Positions 29,023-38,832 of a stretch of DNA of 64,000 nt are shown piece by piece (the first letter of the stretch is position 1; every line of letters begins with the position of its first letter). Under the pieces are notes generated by a model that was given only the letters and a program-made list of their open reading frames with translations, did no database searches and had not been told where the DNA came from. Both the position numbers and the translations under genes were made by a program. Source of the DNA: Bacteroidales bacterium (GTDB lineage Bacteria; Bacteroidota; Bacteroidia; Bacteroidales; Muribaculaceae). Location: assembly GCA_014800795.1 (NCBI GenBank), contig JAAVFL010000008.1, positions 19,542-83,541 of the forward strand, written 5' to 3'.

Positions 29023-32000
29023 ATGAAAAAGAACTACATTTATCCAGCGTTGTTAGTCGGTGCTGTCGGTGCCGCTCTTACAGGGGCGGTGATGGTGGCG
29101 CAGAATCACAACACTTTGGGACGTGGACCCATCATTCAGAATTTCTCGAAACCTGAAGTTAAGTCGGATGCTGAGAAACTCGCGGAGCAGAAAGCCTCCG
29201 AAGAGGCTGCTGTTCCGGCAGGACATCCTTCGGCTATCGCACGTAAGGCGCCGGAGGGCACCGAACTGCCGGCAATCATTGCGTCAGTCTACGATTACGG
29301 AAGCAATACAATCGGTATGTATCAGCTTCCCGACGATCCGGAAGGAGAGTTTACAAAACTAAGCGATGTGTCGTCGTATTATGGCGGTTCGATGCACAAC
29401 GATGTTTTTTATGCCTGTCACGACGGACGTTTCGACGATTACTGGGATACTGACTCCGATCCGCACGGCCACAGAATCCAGGCTTACAATCCCGAGACAT
29501 GGGAAAAGATCGGTGAAGAACTTTATTTCGATACATACCGCGCGAGCGATATGGCTATCCATCCTGCCACAGGACTGGCATATGCTTTCTGCGACTACGG
29601 ATCACTGATGTTCGGTCTTTATGAACTCAATCTCACCAGTGGCGCGCAGACCTCATTGTCATCCGGCTCTACCATAATGCCGGAGGAAAGCAGCCGCGCG
29701 CTTGCTTTCAACTCCGATGGAGTTCTGTACGGTGTCACCAAAGAAGGCAGATTCGGAGTTGTGAATCTTGAAAACGGCCGTAATGCCGGTACATTCAATC
29801 TGGGGGTAAGCGGTGATACCCAGCATGGCTGGACTGCCGATTTCGATCCGGACAACGGTAACTTCATTTTCATTTACAATTATGCGGACGGATATCCGAC
29901 CTATGCACAGCATTCGGTTGTATATTCCATCAACCCTGAAAACGGAGAGATGACAGAACTTGCTTCGTTCGATAACAAATGTATCACATCAATGTACATT
30001 GCCTCCGAACCTGTGGCAGATGGCGCTCCCGGCGAACCCACTGCACCTGAGGCCGACTTCCCCGGCGGAGCCTTGACAGGAAACCTTACATTTGTCATGC
30101 CTTCTGTTCTGCACGACGGAACTGCAGCCTCGGGAACTGCTACATGGACCGTTTCCGATGGTAAAACGGAAGTCGCCACCGGCACAGCTGCATATGGCTC
30201 GTCTGTTTCAGTTCCTCTTACGGTGGAGAACGGTGGCAAACATACGCTGGCTGTGACAGTGTCGAATGAAGCAGGTACCGGTAAAAAGGTCCGCGTCGTG
30301 TGCTGGATCGGTCCGGATGTCCCGGAAGCACCCGCAGAAGTTGCTGTGGCTTACAATGAGGACGAAGCGACATTTGCTTTAAGCTGGAGTGCTGTCGCCA
30401 CCGGCGCCAACGGAGGTTATGTTAATCCGGCCGATATCCGTTACACAGTCACCCGTTATCCCGGTGAGGTAGTAGTTGCAGAGAATCTCGATGTGCTTTC
30501 ATATACAGATACCTATAGTCCCGACGGGATAGAGACTGTGACGTATGCCGTAACCGCATCGCAGGGCGACCGCGTATCGGAAGCGGCTGTCAGCGACCCT
30601 GTTGTGACAGGATCTCTGAAGCTTCCGTATACCATGGCTACCTCCGACGGATATGACATAGGATCGGACTGGTCTGTATTCGATGTCAATGAAGACGGAT
30701 CCACATGGGTGCCGCAGTACGGAGGTGTCAAATATACATATAACCGGACTAATGCAGCTGATGACTGGCTGATTTCTCCGCCGGTAAAAGCTCTGGTAGG
30801 ATGTAAATATCGCGTGAAAGTTACGGCCTATGCCCACGGATGGAGCAGTCCCTCAAGCTATCCCGAACGTGTGGAGGTGAAGATGGGTTATGTCGCCACT
30901 CCGGAGGGGATGACCGAACCTGTAGTCGAACCTACTACTATTGATGGTATAAGCAGTGAACCTCAGACTCTTGAGTTCGAAGTTACACCCGGACAGGAAG
31001 GCAAATTCTTTATCGGTATCCATGCTATCAGTGACCCCGATCAGTATTATCTCACAATATCGGATGTCACAATCAGCGTTCCTGAAAGCACTGAGGGGCC
31101 GGCCGCAGTTACCGGCCTTGCGGTTACAGCCGATCCTACCGGTGCCCTTGCAGTTAACGGTAAAGGTATGGCTCCCAAGTTGACGGCTCAGGGGCATGCC
31201 CTCCCAGCCATTACTTCTGTGAAAATATTCCGCGACAACAAGGAGGTATGTGAGCTGGAAGATGTGACCCCCGGTGCCGAATTTACCTTTACTGACAATG
31301 GTATCGACACTGATGGTGTGAAATCATATACCGCGATAGCTTACAACGGTGAACTGAACGGTACGGAATGTGATCCCGTTTCGACTTTCGTTGGTGTGAA
31401 TTATCCCGGCGAGGTGTACAATATCGCGATCTCAACGGACAACGGCGAGGTTACAGTGACCTGGGATGAGACTGTGACCGACAACGAAGGATATCCTCTT
31501 AACGGAAAAAAGACATATTCAGTGGAGGTTTACCCCGATAATGCCTACTATCACGGAAATATAAAGTATGAAGGAATCGATGCTACAACTTACACCTTTA
31601 CTCCGACATTTGAAAATGATCGCGACCACGGTTTCGTGTACGTAAAGGTAAACGCTGTCAACGAGAAGGGTGGCGGATACGCTAACAGATCGGTGAATAT
31701 CCCTGTGGGTAAGCCTCTGGCTCTTCCGTTCAAGGAGTCGTTCCCCAACTACACTCTCGAACACCCATGGGGCGACGGTGAATCGAACGGTCCGCAGGTA
31801 GGATCGATCACCGACGACGAACGGTCACTTAGCTGGTCGCAGTACAACGGTTGGAACCGACTGATGGACGCCTCGTTCAACTCTGCCGAAGGTTCGCAGG
31901 ATGGTGACAATGGTTTCGCCGGCATGTTCGGATGGTCATATGTCAACGATGCATTCGGCAATTATCACAACGAGTACACCGAACTGCTTTCTCCGTATAT

Positions 32001-33705
32001 AGACCTCAGCGGCGCAGACTGCCCGATGCTCTCATTCTATACATACAACTGGCTCAACTCGAACGGAAAGGATTGCAATGAGCTTGAAGTATTTGTAGTC
32101 GAGGGGGGAGAGCGCCATCTTGAGCAGACTATAGTGATCGGTGATCTCGGCACAACACAAGCATGGGAACATGTGGCCATAAATCTAAGCGCTTACGCCG
32201 GCAAGACTGTATATCTGATCTTCAAGGGTACCATCAAGGCTCAGGGTGACTCCGGTTACAACTGGATTCTTCTCGACAATATCCGAGTGGAAGGTGTCAC
32301 TGAGTCGGATCTCGGTATCGACGACTTCGCCGTTCCGGTAGAAGCGAAACCGGGCGAGGTGTTCACGGTTTCAGCCCGTATCACCAATCTCGGTTCCAAG
32401 GATGTGGAGGCTCATACCGCCATTCTCTATAAGAACAATGTAGCTGTAGACAGCAAGGAACTCGGAACGCTTGCGTTCAGCCGCAGTGAAATTGTAGAGT
32501 TCGAGCATGCTCTCGCTGTTACCGATCCTGTAGGCAATGATTTCGTGATCGAGGTTTCGACCGAGGGTGACGGCAACGCAGACAACAACCGCACGGCTCC
32601 CGCCACCGTAGGGCGCAACCTGCTCCTGCTTCCCGAACCCACCAATGTAGGAATCGAGGATGGATCAGCCAATACGATGGCATGGGACGCTCCCGATATT
32701 GAAAATGCAGATCCGGCTCCGTTCACCGACGATTTCGAAAGCTATGGCGATTGCGAGACATCGGGCAACTTCACGCGTGTGGCAGGACAATGGGTGTTCG
32801 AGGATGTCGATGAATTCCCCATCGGTGGAATTGTGAGCGCATCAACATGGGAATTAATCGAATTCCCCGGTATCCCGACTCATTCCGTGCAGTCATGGTG
32901 GGTACAGAGCCGCCTGTTCGAGGAGTTCAACGACGACTATTACGGTCATTCCGGTTTGCAGTATCTTGCCAACATGTATGTTGTCAACGAAACGTTCAAT
33001 GCAGCCGAACAGCAGGACGACTGGGCTATCTCACCGCTTCTCTGCGGTAAGGAGCAGATGATCTCGGTCTGGGCGCGCAGCTACGACCGTTATACTCCCG
33101 AAACCGTGGAATTCCTCTGGAGCGACGGTTCGGTTGATCCCGAACGATTCACGCTGGTTCGCCGTGTGGAGAATCTGTCAGGCGACTGGACAAAATATGT
33201 ATTTGTTGTTCCCGAAGGCGCCCGCCGTTTCGCGATCCGCGGCTGCTCGTATGCAGAAATGGGAACGAATCAGACCTTTATCGACGATGTGACCTTCGTC
33301 CCCGCCGAGGGTGATGCCCAGCAACTCGAGCTTCTCGGTTACAACCTGTATAAGAACGATGTGAAACTCAATGTAGAGCCGCTGACAGACACAACGTTCA
33401 CTATCGATGCAGCAGACCGGAAGTCATATGCCGTATCGGCCGTATACGACAAGGGTGAATCGCGTGCTGTTCCTATTGGCGAGCGCAGCGGAATCGATGC
33501 AGCCGCAGCAGCACAGGTGGCGGTTGCAACCGATGGCAGTCATATCGTCATAACCGGTCTGTCGGGTGAAAGCTACTCGGTCAACACTCCTGCCGGTGTG
33601 ACAATGGCATCGGGTGTTGCCGACGATACGGTCCGCGTTCCCGCTCAGACAGGCGTATATGTGGTTACCGCCGGTAAGCTAACAGTTAAAGTTATAGTGA
33701 AATAA
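29023..33705 (+). CDS. Large secreted multidomain protein (propeller, FnIII, choice-of-anchor J)
   Basis: The 1560-residue exported protein begins MKKNYIYPALLVGAVGAALTG. Residues about 85-340 look like a beta-propeller (SMHNDVFYACHDG, GLAYAFCDYG). Next come Ig/fibronectin-III-like repeats (about 345-900, with ITSVKIFRDNKEVCELEDV and VTVTWDETV), a choice-of-anchor J-like domain starting LPFKESFPNYT (about 900-1090), a CARDB-like segment (LGIDDFAVPVEAKPGEVF, about 1095-1190) and a second anchor-J-like domain (FTDDFESYGD, about 1233-1430). It ends with a short beta tail (GVYVVTAGKLTVKVIVK) like type IX secretion sorting tails. Probably surface-exposed or released; ligand unknown. A terminator follows the stop. 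Confidence 0.8.
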   Translation: MKKNYIYPALLVGAVGAALTGAVMVAQNHNTLGRGPIIQNFSKPEVKSDAEKLAEQKASEEAAVPAGHPSAIARKAPEGTELPAIIASVYDYGSNTIGMYQLPDDPEGEFTKLSDVSSYYGGSMHNDVFYACHDGRFDDYWDTDSDPHGHRIQAYNPETWEKIGEELYFDTYRASDMAIHPATGLAYAFCDYGSLMFGLYELNLTSGAQTSLSSGSTIMPEESSRALAFNSDGVLYGVTKEGRFGVVNLENGRNAGTFNLGVSGDTQHGWTADFDPDNGNFIFIYNYADGYPTYAQHSVVYSINPENGEMTELASFDNKCITSMYIASEPVADGAPGEPTAPEADFPGGALTGNLTFVMPSVLHDGTAASGTATWTVSDGKTEVATGTAAYGSSVSVPLTVENGGKHTLAVTVSNEAGTGKKVRVVCWIGPDVPEAPAEVAVAYNEDEATFALSWSAVATGANGGYVNPADIRYTVTRYPGEVVVAENLDVLSYTDTYSPDGIETVTYAVTASQGDRVSEAAVSDPVVTGSLKLPYTMATSDGYDIGSDWSVFDVNEDGSTWVPQYGGVKYTYNRTNAADDWLISPPVKALVGCKYRVKVTAYAHGWSSPSSYPERVEVKMGYVATPEGMTEPVVEPTTIDGISSEPQTLEFEVTPGQEGKFFIGIHAISDPDQYYLTISDVTISVPESTEGPAAVTGLAVTADPTGALAVNGKGMAPKLTAQGHALPAITSVKIFRDNKEVCELEDVTPGAEFTFTDNGIDTDGVKSYTAIAYNGELNGTECDPVSTFVGVNYPGEVYNIAISTDNGEVTVTWDETVTDNEGYPLNGKKTYSVEVYPDNAYYHGNIKYEGIDATTYTFTPTFENDRDHGFVYVKVNAVNEKGGGYANRSVNIPVGKPLALPFKESFPNYTLEHPWGDGESNGPQVGSITDDERSLSWSQYNGWNRLMDASFNSAEGSQDGDNGFAGMFGWSYVNDAFGNYHNEYTELLSPYIDLSGADCPMLSFYTYNWLNSNGKDCNELEVFVVEGGERHLEQTIVIGDLGTTQAWEHVAINLSAYAGKTVYLIFKGTIKAQGDSGYNWILLDNIRVEGVTESDLGIDDFAVPVEAKPGEVFTVSARITNLGSKDVEAHTAILYKNNVAVDSKELGTLAFSRSEIVEFEHALAVTDPVGNDFVIEVSTEGDGNADNNRTAPATVGRNLLLLPEPTNVGIEDGSANTMAWDAPDIENADPAPFTDDFESYGDCETSGNFTRVAGQWVFEDVDEFPIGGIVSASTWELIEFPGIPTHSVQSWWVQSRLFEEFNDDYYGHSGLQYLANMYVVNETFNAAEQQDDWAISPLLCGKEQMISVWARSYDRYTPETVEFLWSDGSVDPERFTLVRRVENLSGDWTKYVFVVPEGARRFAIRGCSYAEMGTNQTFIDDVTFVPAEGDAQQLELLGYNLYKNDVKLNVEPLTDTTFTIDAADRKSYAVSAVYDKGESRAVPIGERSGIDAAAAAQVAVATDGSHIVITGLSGESYSVNTPAGVTMASGVADDTVRVPAQTGVYVVTAGKLTVKVIVK

Positions 33706-33723
33706 ATTTCAATCTCTGAATAT

Positions 33724-33759
33724 AAAAAATCGGCTGTGCTGACGCGCGGCCGATTTTTT
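33724..33759. terminator. Bidirectional terminator
   Basis: An 11-bp perfect stem (33724-33734 with 33749-33759) starts with six As and ends with six Ts, so it can terminate both the plus-strand gene ending at 33705 and the minus-strand ligase gene ending at 33822. Confidence 0.85.
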
Positions 33760-33821
33760 CATGGACTTGTATAAATATGAGGTCCGTATGAGTCGGAGTT
33801 GATAAGTGGGCCTATCCACCA

Positions 33822-35498
33822 TTACGAGTACAGGAATCTTTTTATAGATCGCTTGGGCGTTTTTTCGAATTCATTGGGGGTAAGCTGTATATGGTCCACT
33901 CGTTCGTATGGGGCGACGAGGGCGTTGAGGTCGCTGCGGTTCTGTTCCATAAGTGCGGGAAGTTGCGAGGTCTCTATGCCGTCTGCATCCATACGCTCGT
34001 AATCGGGATATACAAGGGCTGTGAGTCCCTTGCCTCGCTCGACTATGAGACTTTCACTTACGTAAGGCATATTGTTGAGCTTCGCCTCAATCTCCTCGGG
34101 ATAGATATTCTGTCCCGATGCGCTGAGAATCATGGTCTTGTATCGTCCTTTTATAAACAATGTGCCGTCGGCTGATCTGGTTCCCATGTCGCCGGTGTGA
34201 AGCCACCCTTCGCTGTCGATAGTCTCTTCTGTGAGATCGGGGCGTCGGTAGTAGCCTTTCATACGGTTCTGTCCCCGCACGCAAATCTCGCCGGGTATAT
34301 GCTCCGGATCATCGCTCGCGATCTTACTCTCCATGTTCGGAAGCGTTCGCCCGCAGCTTGTCGGCACGAACTCGCGCCATGGAGTATAACTGACGAGCGG
34401 ACCGCATTCCGTCATTCCGTAGCCCACGGTGAAAGGAAATTTTATCTTGTGTAGAAATGCCTCGACCTCGCCGTTGAGGGGAGCGCCACCGATAATCACC
34501 TCTTCGAACGAGCCGCCGAATGCCTCGATGAGTTTATTACGGATCTTGGAGTAGATGGCTGTATCGAGCAGAGGAACGGCGAGTGCCCAGCGGATGGCTC
34601 GTTTGGTGATCATCGGCACTATCTGCTTGCGGTAGATCTTCTCGAGAATAAGAGGCACGCAGATAACCAGATTGGGACGCACCTTAGCCATGGCTCCGAG
34701 CAGCAGGCGGGGGGTAGGTGTCTTTCCGAACACGGTGATGAATGTTCCCACTGCAAGTGGTACCAGCATATCGAACGCGCAACCGTAGGCATGGGCGAGC
34801 GGCAGGAAAGCAAGTGCGCGCGATCCTTCGAAATGGAGGCGCGACTGCACACCGAACATCACGTTGCCGCATATATTGTCGTAGCTAAGCATCACCCCCT
34901 TAGAGAATCCGGTGGTGCCCGAGGTGTAGTTCAGTATGGCCGTGGCGTCTTTGTCAACCTTGGGATATATTACATTCTCCGGTGTGAAACCATTGCGGTA
35001 GCATGACCGGAAACGGCGTGTGAGATTACGGATAACTCTTTCTACAGGTGACTCACCTTCGGCAGTGCGCTCGTCAAGTACCCGTCGGGTTTCGAGCGAG
35101 ATGGCAGCCTTCAGCTCGGGCATACGCTCGAATTCATAAGTCTCCCATACGCTCTGGCTCACGAACAGCAACCGCGCTCCGCTGTGATTGATGATGTGCA
35201 TTGCGTCGTGAGGATTGAATTCCGAAAGGATAGGCACAATCGTGGCTCCGTATGTAATGGTTGCCATGAAGCATATGATCCATGTGGGAGAATTCTTACC
35301 CAGAAGCGCCACCTTGTCGCCAGGCTGTATTCCGATCTGTTTGTAGAACAGATGGATACGGGCAATGCGGCGCGCTACTTCCCCATAGCTCATTATTTCG
35401 TCCGAACCATACTCTGCCAGCGCCGGAAGCGCCCAGTTCTTACGGAAACTTTGCTGATATACTTCAAGAATATCAGCCTTGTATGCGATATCTTCCAT
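33822..35498 (-). CDS. AMP-forming acyl-CoA synthetase / ligase
   Basis: This ANL-superfamily enzyme activates a carboxylic acid, probably a long-chain fatty acid, with ATP and CoA. Visible: the P-loop-like LNYTSGTTGFSKGVMLSYDN (about 190), GGAPLNGEVEAFL and VGYGMTECGPLVSYTP (about 340), GWLHTGDMG (about 420) and FIKGRYKTMILSASGQNIYPEEIE. From the ATG at 35498 it has 558 residues, typical of FadD-like enzymes. The frame is open for 56 more codons, but a -7 box at 35604-35611 and family length favour this start. The C-terminus (FEKTPKRSIKRFLY) retains the catalytic-lysine region. Confidence 0.88.
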   Translation of the reverse strand: MEDIAYKADILEVYQQSFRKNWALPALAEYGSDEIMSYGEVARRIARIHLFYKQIGIQPGDKVALLGKNSPTWIICFMATITYGATIVPILSEFNPHDAMHIINHSGARLLFVSQSVWETYEFERMPELKAAISLETRRVLDERTAEGESPVERVIRNLTRRFRSCYRNGFTPENVIYPKVDKDATAILNYTSGTTGFSKGVMLSYDNICGNVMFGVQSRLHFEGSRALAFLPLAHAYGCAFDMLVPLAVGTFITVFGKTPTPRLLLGAMAKVRPNLVICVPLILEKIYRKQIVPMITKRAIRWALAVPLLDTAIYSKIRNKLIEAFGGSFEEVIIGGAPLNGEVEAFLHKIKFPFTVGYGMTECGPLVSYTPWREFVPTSCGRTLPNMESKIASDDPEHIPGEICVRGQNRMKGYYRRPDLTEETIDSEGWLHTGDMGTRSADGTLFIKGRYKTMILSASGQNIYPEEIEAKLNNMPYVSESLIVERGKGLTALVYPDYERMDADGIETSQLPALMEQNRSDLNALVAPYERVDHIQLTPNEFEKTPKRSIKRFLYS

Positions 35499-35603
35499 GT
35501 TGTTTGTTTTGCGGATTACATCCCTTATGGGTAGAGTGTGCGGAGTGTCGGCCACACCTCCTCTATATATTCCAACGTCTGTTACAGTCCGTTTGTTCCT
35601 GCG

Positions 35604-35611
35604 CAAATATA
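35604..35611 (-). promoter_or_regulatory. -7 box of the acyl-CoA ligase gene
   Basis: TATATTTG on the minus strand, about 106 bases upstream of the chosen ATG. Confidence 0.45.
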
Positions 35612-35716
35612 CAACATTCCATTGACTATTCGATAGAGCATGCTCCAATCCCGGTGGCAACCGCATGAAAAGAGTCTATGTTGGTGCGTCTACTCCGGGA
35701 TTGGAATGGGGGTATG

Positions 35717-35748
35717 TTTGCAAAGACAATAGGAAATATGTATTTTTG
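35717..35748 (+). promoter_or_regulatory. Promoter of the PorE-like gene
   Basis: TTTG at 35717-35720, a 20-bp spacer and TATTTTTG at 35741-35748 match the Bacteroidota promoter fully, about 120 bases before the start codon. Confidence 0.65.
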
Positions 35749-35870
35749 TGAACTCTTGCATCGAGAGAGTGATATTAAAGGGGGAAAGGATACAATTTAG
35801 GTGGTGCCGGAGCGTTATAATATTATGGCATCGCGATATCTGATGCTGAACCGGGATAGAAATTATGTAC

Positions 35871-37898
35871 ATGAATTTTAAGAATATACTGACTATTACA
35901 GATCTGACAGCCGTGCGGCATCGTGCCGGCAGGTGGCTGCTGGCGGCGGTATGTTTCGCGGTAATGGTGGCAGGGTTGTCGTCGTGCGGGGCGAAGCTTT
36001 CGGTAGCAAACGAGCAGTTCGAACGGGGCGAATATTTCGATGCCTCGAAAACCTACCGCAAAGTGTACAACAAACTTACCAAGCGTGAGCAACGCCCGCA
36101 GCGTGGCATGGTGGCATATCAGATGGGTCTGTGCTACGACAAGCTGGGTATGAGTTCGCGCGCCTCGTCGGCGTTCGCCAACGCCCTACGCTATGAATAT
36201 CCTGACAGTACGGCGATACTTCTGATGGCAAAGGCACTTCAGGAGGAGGGTAAATATGCTCAGGCTCAGAAAGCATATGAGGATTATCTCGCTCTTGACC
36301 CCGGGAATGCCATAGCCAGGAACGGACTTGCCGGGTGTACGTTCGCCGTAGCTCAAAAGAGCAATCCCACGCGCTATGTTGTGAAGAACGCCAAGCTGTT
36401 CAACTCGCGTAGAGCCGACTTCTCGCCTATGTTCATTGATCCGGCGCAGGCCGATGTTCTCTATTTCACCACCACCACCGAAAAGGCCACCGGTACGAAC
36501 AAGAGTGAGATCACCGGTATGAAGAAGAGCGACATATGGATGGCGAAGCAGAACGAGAAAGGAGAGTGGCAGCGCCCCGAGCCGGTGGAGGGGGAACTCA
36601 ATACGGAGTTCGACGAGGGTATCATTTCCTTTAGCCCGGAGGGATCCACGATGTACCTGACCAAAGCCCGCCGCGAGCCCAATTCGCACACCGGTGTGGA
36701 GATTTTCACCTCGCAGCGTTCCGATGCCAAGTGGAGCGCTCCCGTAAAATATGAGATCACATCCGATACTATATCGAGCTACGGACATCCGGCGGTGTCG
36801 CCCGACGGCCAGTGGCTCTATTTCACCTCCGACATGCCGGGTGGTTCCGGCGGAAAGGATCTGTGGCGTGTGAATCTGAAGGAGCGCCAGGGATCGCTCG
36901 AGAATCTCGGTGAGTTCATCAATACTCCCGGCGACGAGATGTTTCCCTTTGTGCGTTCCGACTCTGTTTTATACTTCGCTTCAGACGGGCACCCCGGTTT
37001 CGGCGGTCTTGACCTATTCCGGGCTACACTCACTCCCCTCGGAGGCTGGAAAGTGGAGAACATGGGACTGCCCATGAACTCTTCCGGCGATGATTTCGGA
37101 ATTACTTTCGGTAAGGGTGAGAGCGGTTATTTCAGCTCGAACCGCGGCGATGGTAGAGGCTACGATCACATCTACTCCTTCGAGCTTCCCGATCTTCAGA
37201 TATGGATCTCGGGTTGGGTGCTTGACAAAGATGAGGAACCTGTTCCCAATGCGGTGATCCGCATCGTAGGAAAGGATGGCAGCAACCGTAAGGCGGTAGC
37301 CAAACCCGATGGCACTTTCCGTTTTCCGCTGGAGCGTGGCGTGAGCTATGTGATGCTTGCCGGGGCGCAGGGCTATCTCAATGCCAAGCAGGAATTTACC
37401 TCCGATACAGCCGAAGAGGATGCTGAATATGGGGTTGATTTCATTCTGGCTTCGATCAACAAGCCGGTTGTGATCGACAATATTTTCTACGACTTCGACA
37501 AGGCAACCCTCCGCCCCGAATCGAAGGAGGGACTCGACGAGATGGCCCAGGTGTTGCGTGACAACCCCAATGTCACTATCGAAATGGCATCGCACACCGA
37601 CCGATGGGGATCGGAAGAATACAATATCAATCTATCTGCCAGAAGAGCCCAGTCTGTGATCGACTATCTTATTTCTGTCGGAATAGAGCCGGAACGCCTG
37701 CAAAGTCAGGGCTATGGCAAGAGCCGTCCGAAGACTATCACCAAAAAACTCGCCCGTATCTATCCACAGTTCCAGGAGGGGGATGTGCTGACACCCGAAT
37801 ATATCGAGCAGCTCTCTGAAGAAGATCAGGAGATAGCCGACCAGATAAACCGCCGAACCGAGTTTCAGGTGCTGTCCGTTGATTATCAAATGTACTGA
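35871..37898 (+). CDS. PorE-like OmpA-family lipoprotein (TPR, PD40, CRD, OmpA)
   Basis: A lipoprotein signal ends in LSSC (Cys39 from the ATG at 35871). Domain order: tetratricopeptide helices (about 45-160, EQFERGEYFDASKTYRKVY), a PD40/WD40-like propeller (170-440, with PAVSPDGQWLYFTSDMPGGSGGKDLW and FGGLDLFRA), a carboxypeptidase-regulatory-like domain (445-530, PVPNAVIRIVG) and a C-terminal OmpA peptidoglycan-binding domain (545-675, ASHTDRWGSEEYNINLSARRAQ). This four-part order is that of PorE of the type IX secretion system, which tethers the machinery to peptidoglycan. The PorE assignment is inference from architecture. The GSCFA gene follows four bases later. Confidence 0.85.
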   Translation: MNFKNILTITDLTAVRHRAGRWLLAAVCFAVMVAGLSSCGAKLSVANEQFERGEYFDASKTYRKVYNKLTKREQRPQRGMVAYQMGLCYDKLGMSSRASSAFANALRYEYPDSTAILLMAKALQEEGKYAQAQKAYEDYLALDPGNAIARNGLAGCTFAVAQKSNPTRYVVKNAKLFNSRRADFSPMFIDPAQADVLYFTTTTEKATGTNKSEITGMKKSDIWMAKQNEKGEWQRPEPVEGELNTEFDEGIISFSPEGSTMYLTKARREPNSHTGVEIFTSQRSDAKWSAPVKYEITSDTISSYGHPAVSPDGQWLYFTSDMPGGSGGKDLWRVNLKERQGSLENLGEFINTPGDEMFPFVRSDSVLYFASDGHPGFGGLDLFRATLTPLGGWKVENMGLPMNSSGDDFGITFGKGESGYFSSNRGDGRGYDHIYSFELPDLQIWISGWVLDKDEEPVPNAVIRIVGKDGSNRKAVAKPDGTFRFPLERGVSYVMLAGAQGYLNAKQEFTSDTAEEDAEYGVDFILASINKPVVIDNIFYDFDKATLRPESKEGLDEMAQVLRDNPNVTIEMASHTDRWGSEEYNINLSARRAQSVIDYLISVGIEPERLQSQGYGKSRPKTITKKLARIYPQFQEGDVLTPEYIEQLSEEDQEIADQINRRTEFQVLSVDYQMY

Positions 37899-37902
37899 GC
37901 CT

Positions 37903-38745
37903 ATGAACGTAGACCGAATGGATCGATTCTTCACGCCGGTGGTTCTATCGCCTTCCCCTTGTAGAATCATGCCGGATGAACCGGTGTGGACGGTGGGATC
38001 GTGTTTTTCCGATGAGATCGGGCACCGGATGGCAGCCGACGGATTCAATGTGCTTGCCAATCCGCTCGGCACCCTTTTCAATCCCGCTTCGATATGCCGT
38101 CAGTTGAGGCGTGTGGCCGGAGGCAACCTTTATTCCGCTTCCGATCTTTATCAACTCAACGGTTTCTGGCATTCACCTGATTTCCACAGCTCCTTCTCCG
38201 ACCCCGACCGCGACGCTGCGCTTATGAAGATAAACGGTGCCATAAGCACTCTTCACGAAGCGCTCCCGTCGCTCCGCTGGCTGCTGCTCACGCTCGGGTC
38301 GGCACGTGCGTTTGTGGCGAAAGATACAGGATGCGTTGTGGCCAACTGCCATAAACTTCCAGCGGCTTGTTTTGAAATATGCGATCTTTCGCTCGATAAT
38401 ATCACGGCTGATCTCGGCTCTACGCTTGAGTTGCTGCGCTCGCAGGCTCCGCAGCTGAAGGTGATACTGACGGTAAGCCCGGTGCGCCATAAATCTTACG
38501 GCATGCATGCCGACAAACTCTCGAAGGCCCGCCTTCTGCTTGCGGCCGACAATATCTGCGACACGATGGAGGATACGGTATATTTCCCGGCATACGAAAT
38601 TCTTGATGATGAGTTGCGCGACTACCGTTTCTATGCCGCCGATATGGTTCATCCTTCGGAAGCTGCTGCCGGCTATATATACAGCCGCTTTTCCGAAGCT
38701 TTTTTCCCGGTGAAGAAGTCGGGAAGCAAGCGAACCGGGAAGTGA
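37903..38745 (+). CDS. GSCFA domain protein
   Basis: The 280-residue protein contains VGSCFSDEIGHRM (about residue 32), the motif that names the GSCFA family, followed by NPLGTLFNPASI and a later HPSEAAAGYIYSRFSEAFF. The fold is SGNH-hydrolase-like, and the C-terminal D-x-x-H-type segment (ADMVHPS) fits that, but the substrate is unknown. I use the ATG at 37903, four bases after the PorE-like gene's stop, rather than an upstream TTG that overlaps it. Close spacing implies co-transcription and perhaps a shared envelope role. Confidence 0.85.
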   Translation: MNVDRMDRFFTPVVLSPSPCRIMPDEPVWTVGSCFSDEIGHRMAADGFNVLANPLGTLFNPASICRQLRRVAGGNLYSASDLYQLNGFWHSPDFHSSFSDPDRDAALMKINGAISTLHEALPSLRWLLLTLGSARAFVAKDTGCVVANCHKLPAACFEICDLSLDNITADLGSTLELLRSQAPQLKVILTVSPVRHKSYGMHADKLSKARLLLAADNICDTMEDTVYFPAYEILDDELRDYRFYAADMVHPSEAAAGYIYSRFSEAFFPVKKSGSKRTGK

Positions 38746-38832
38746 AGATGTCAGGTAAGAATCCATATGCCGGCAGGCAGAATATTCAGTCCGGAATTTT
38801 AATTACCAATTGCTAATTACTAAATAGACCAA

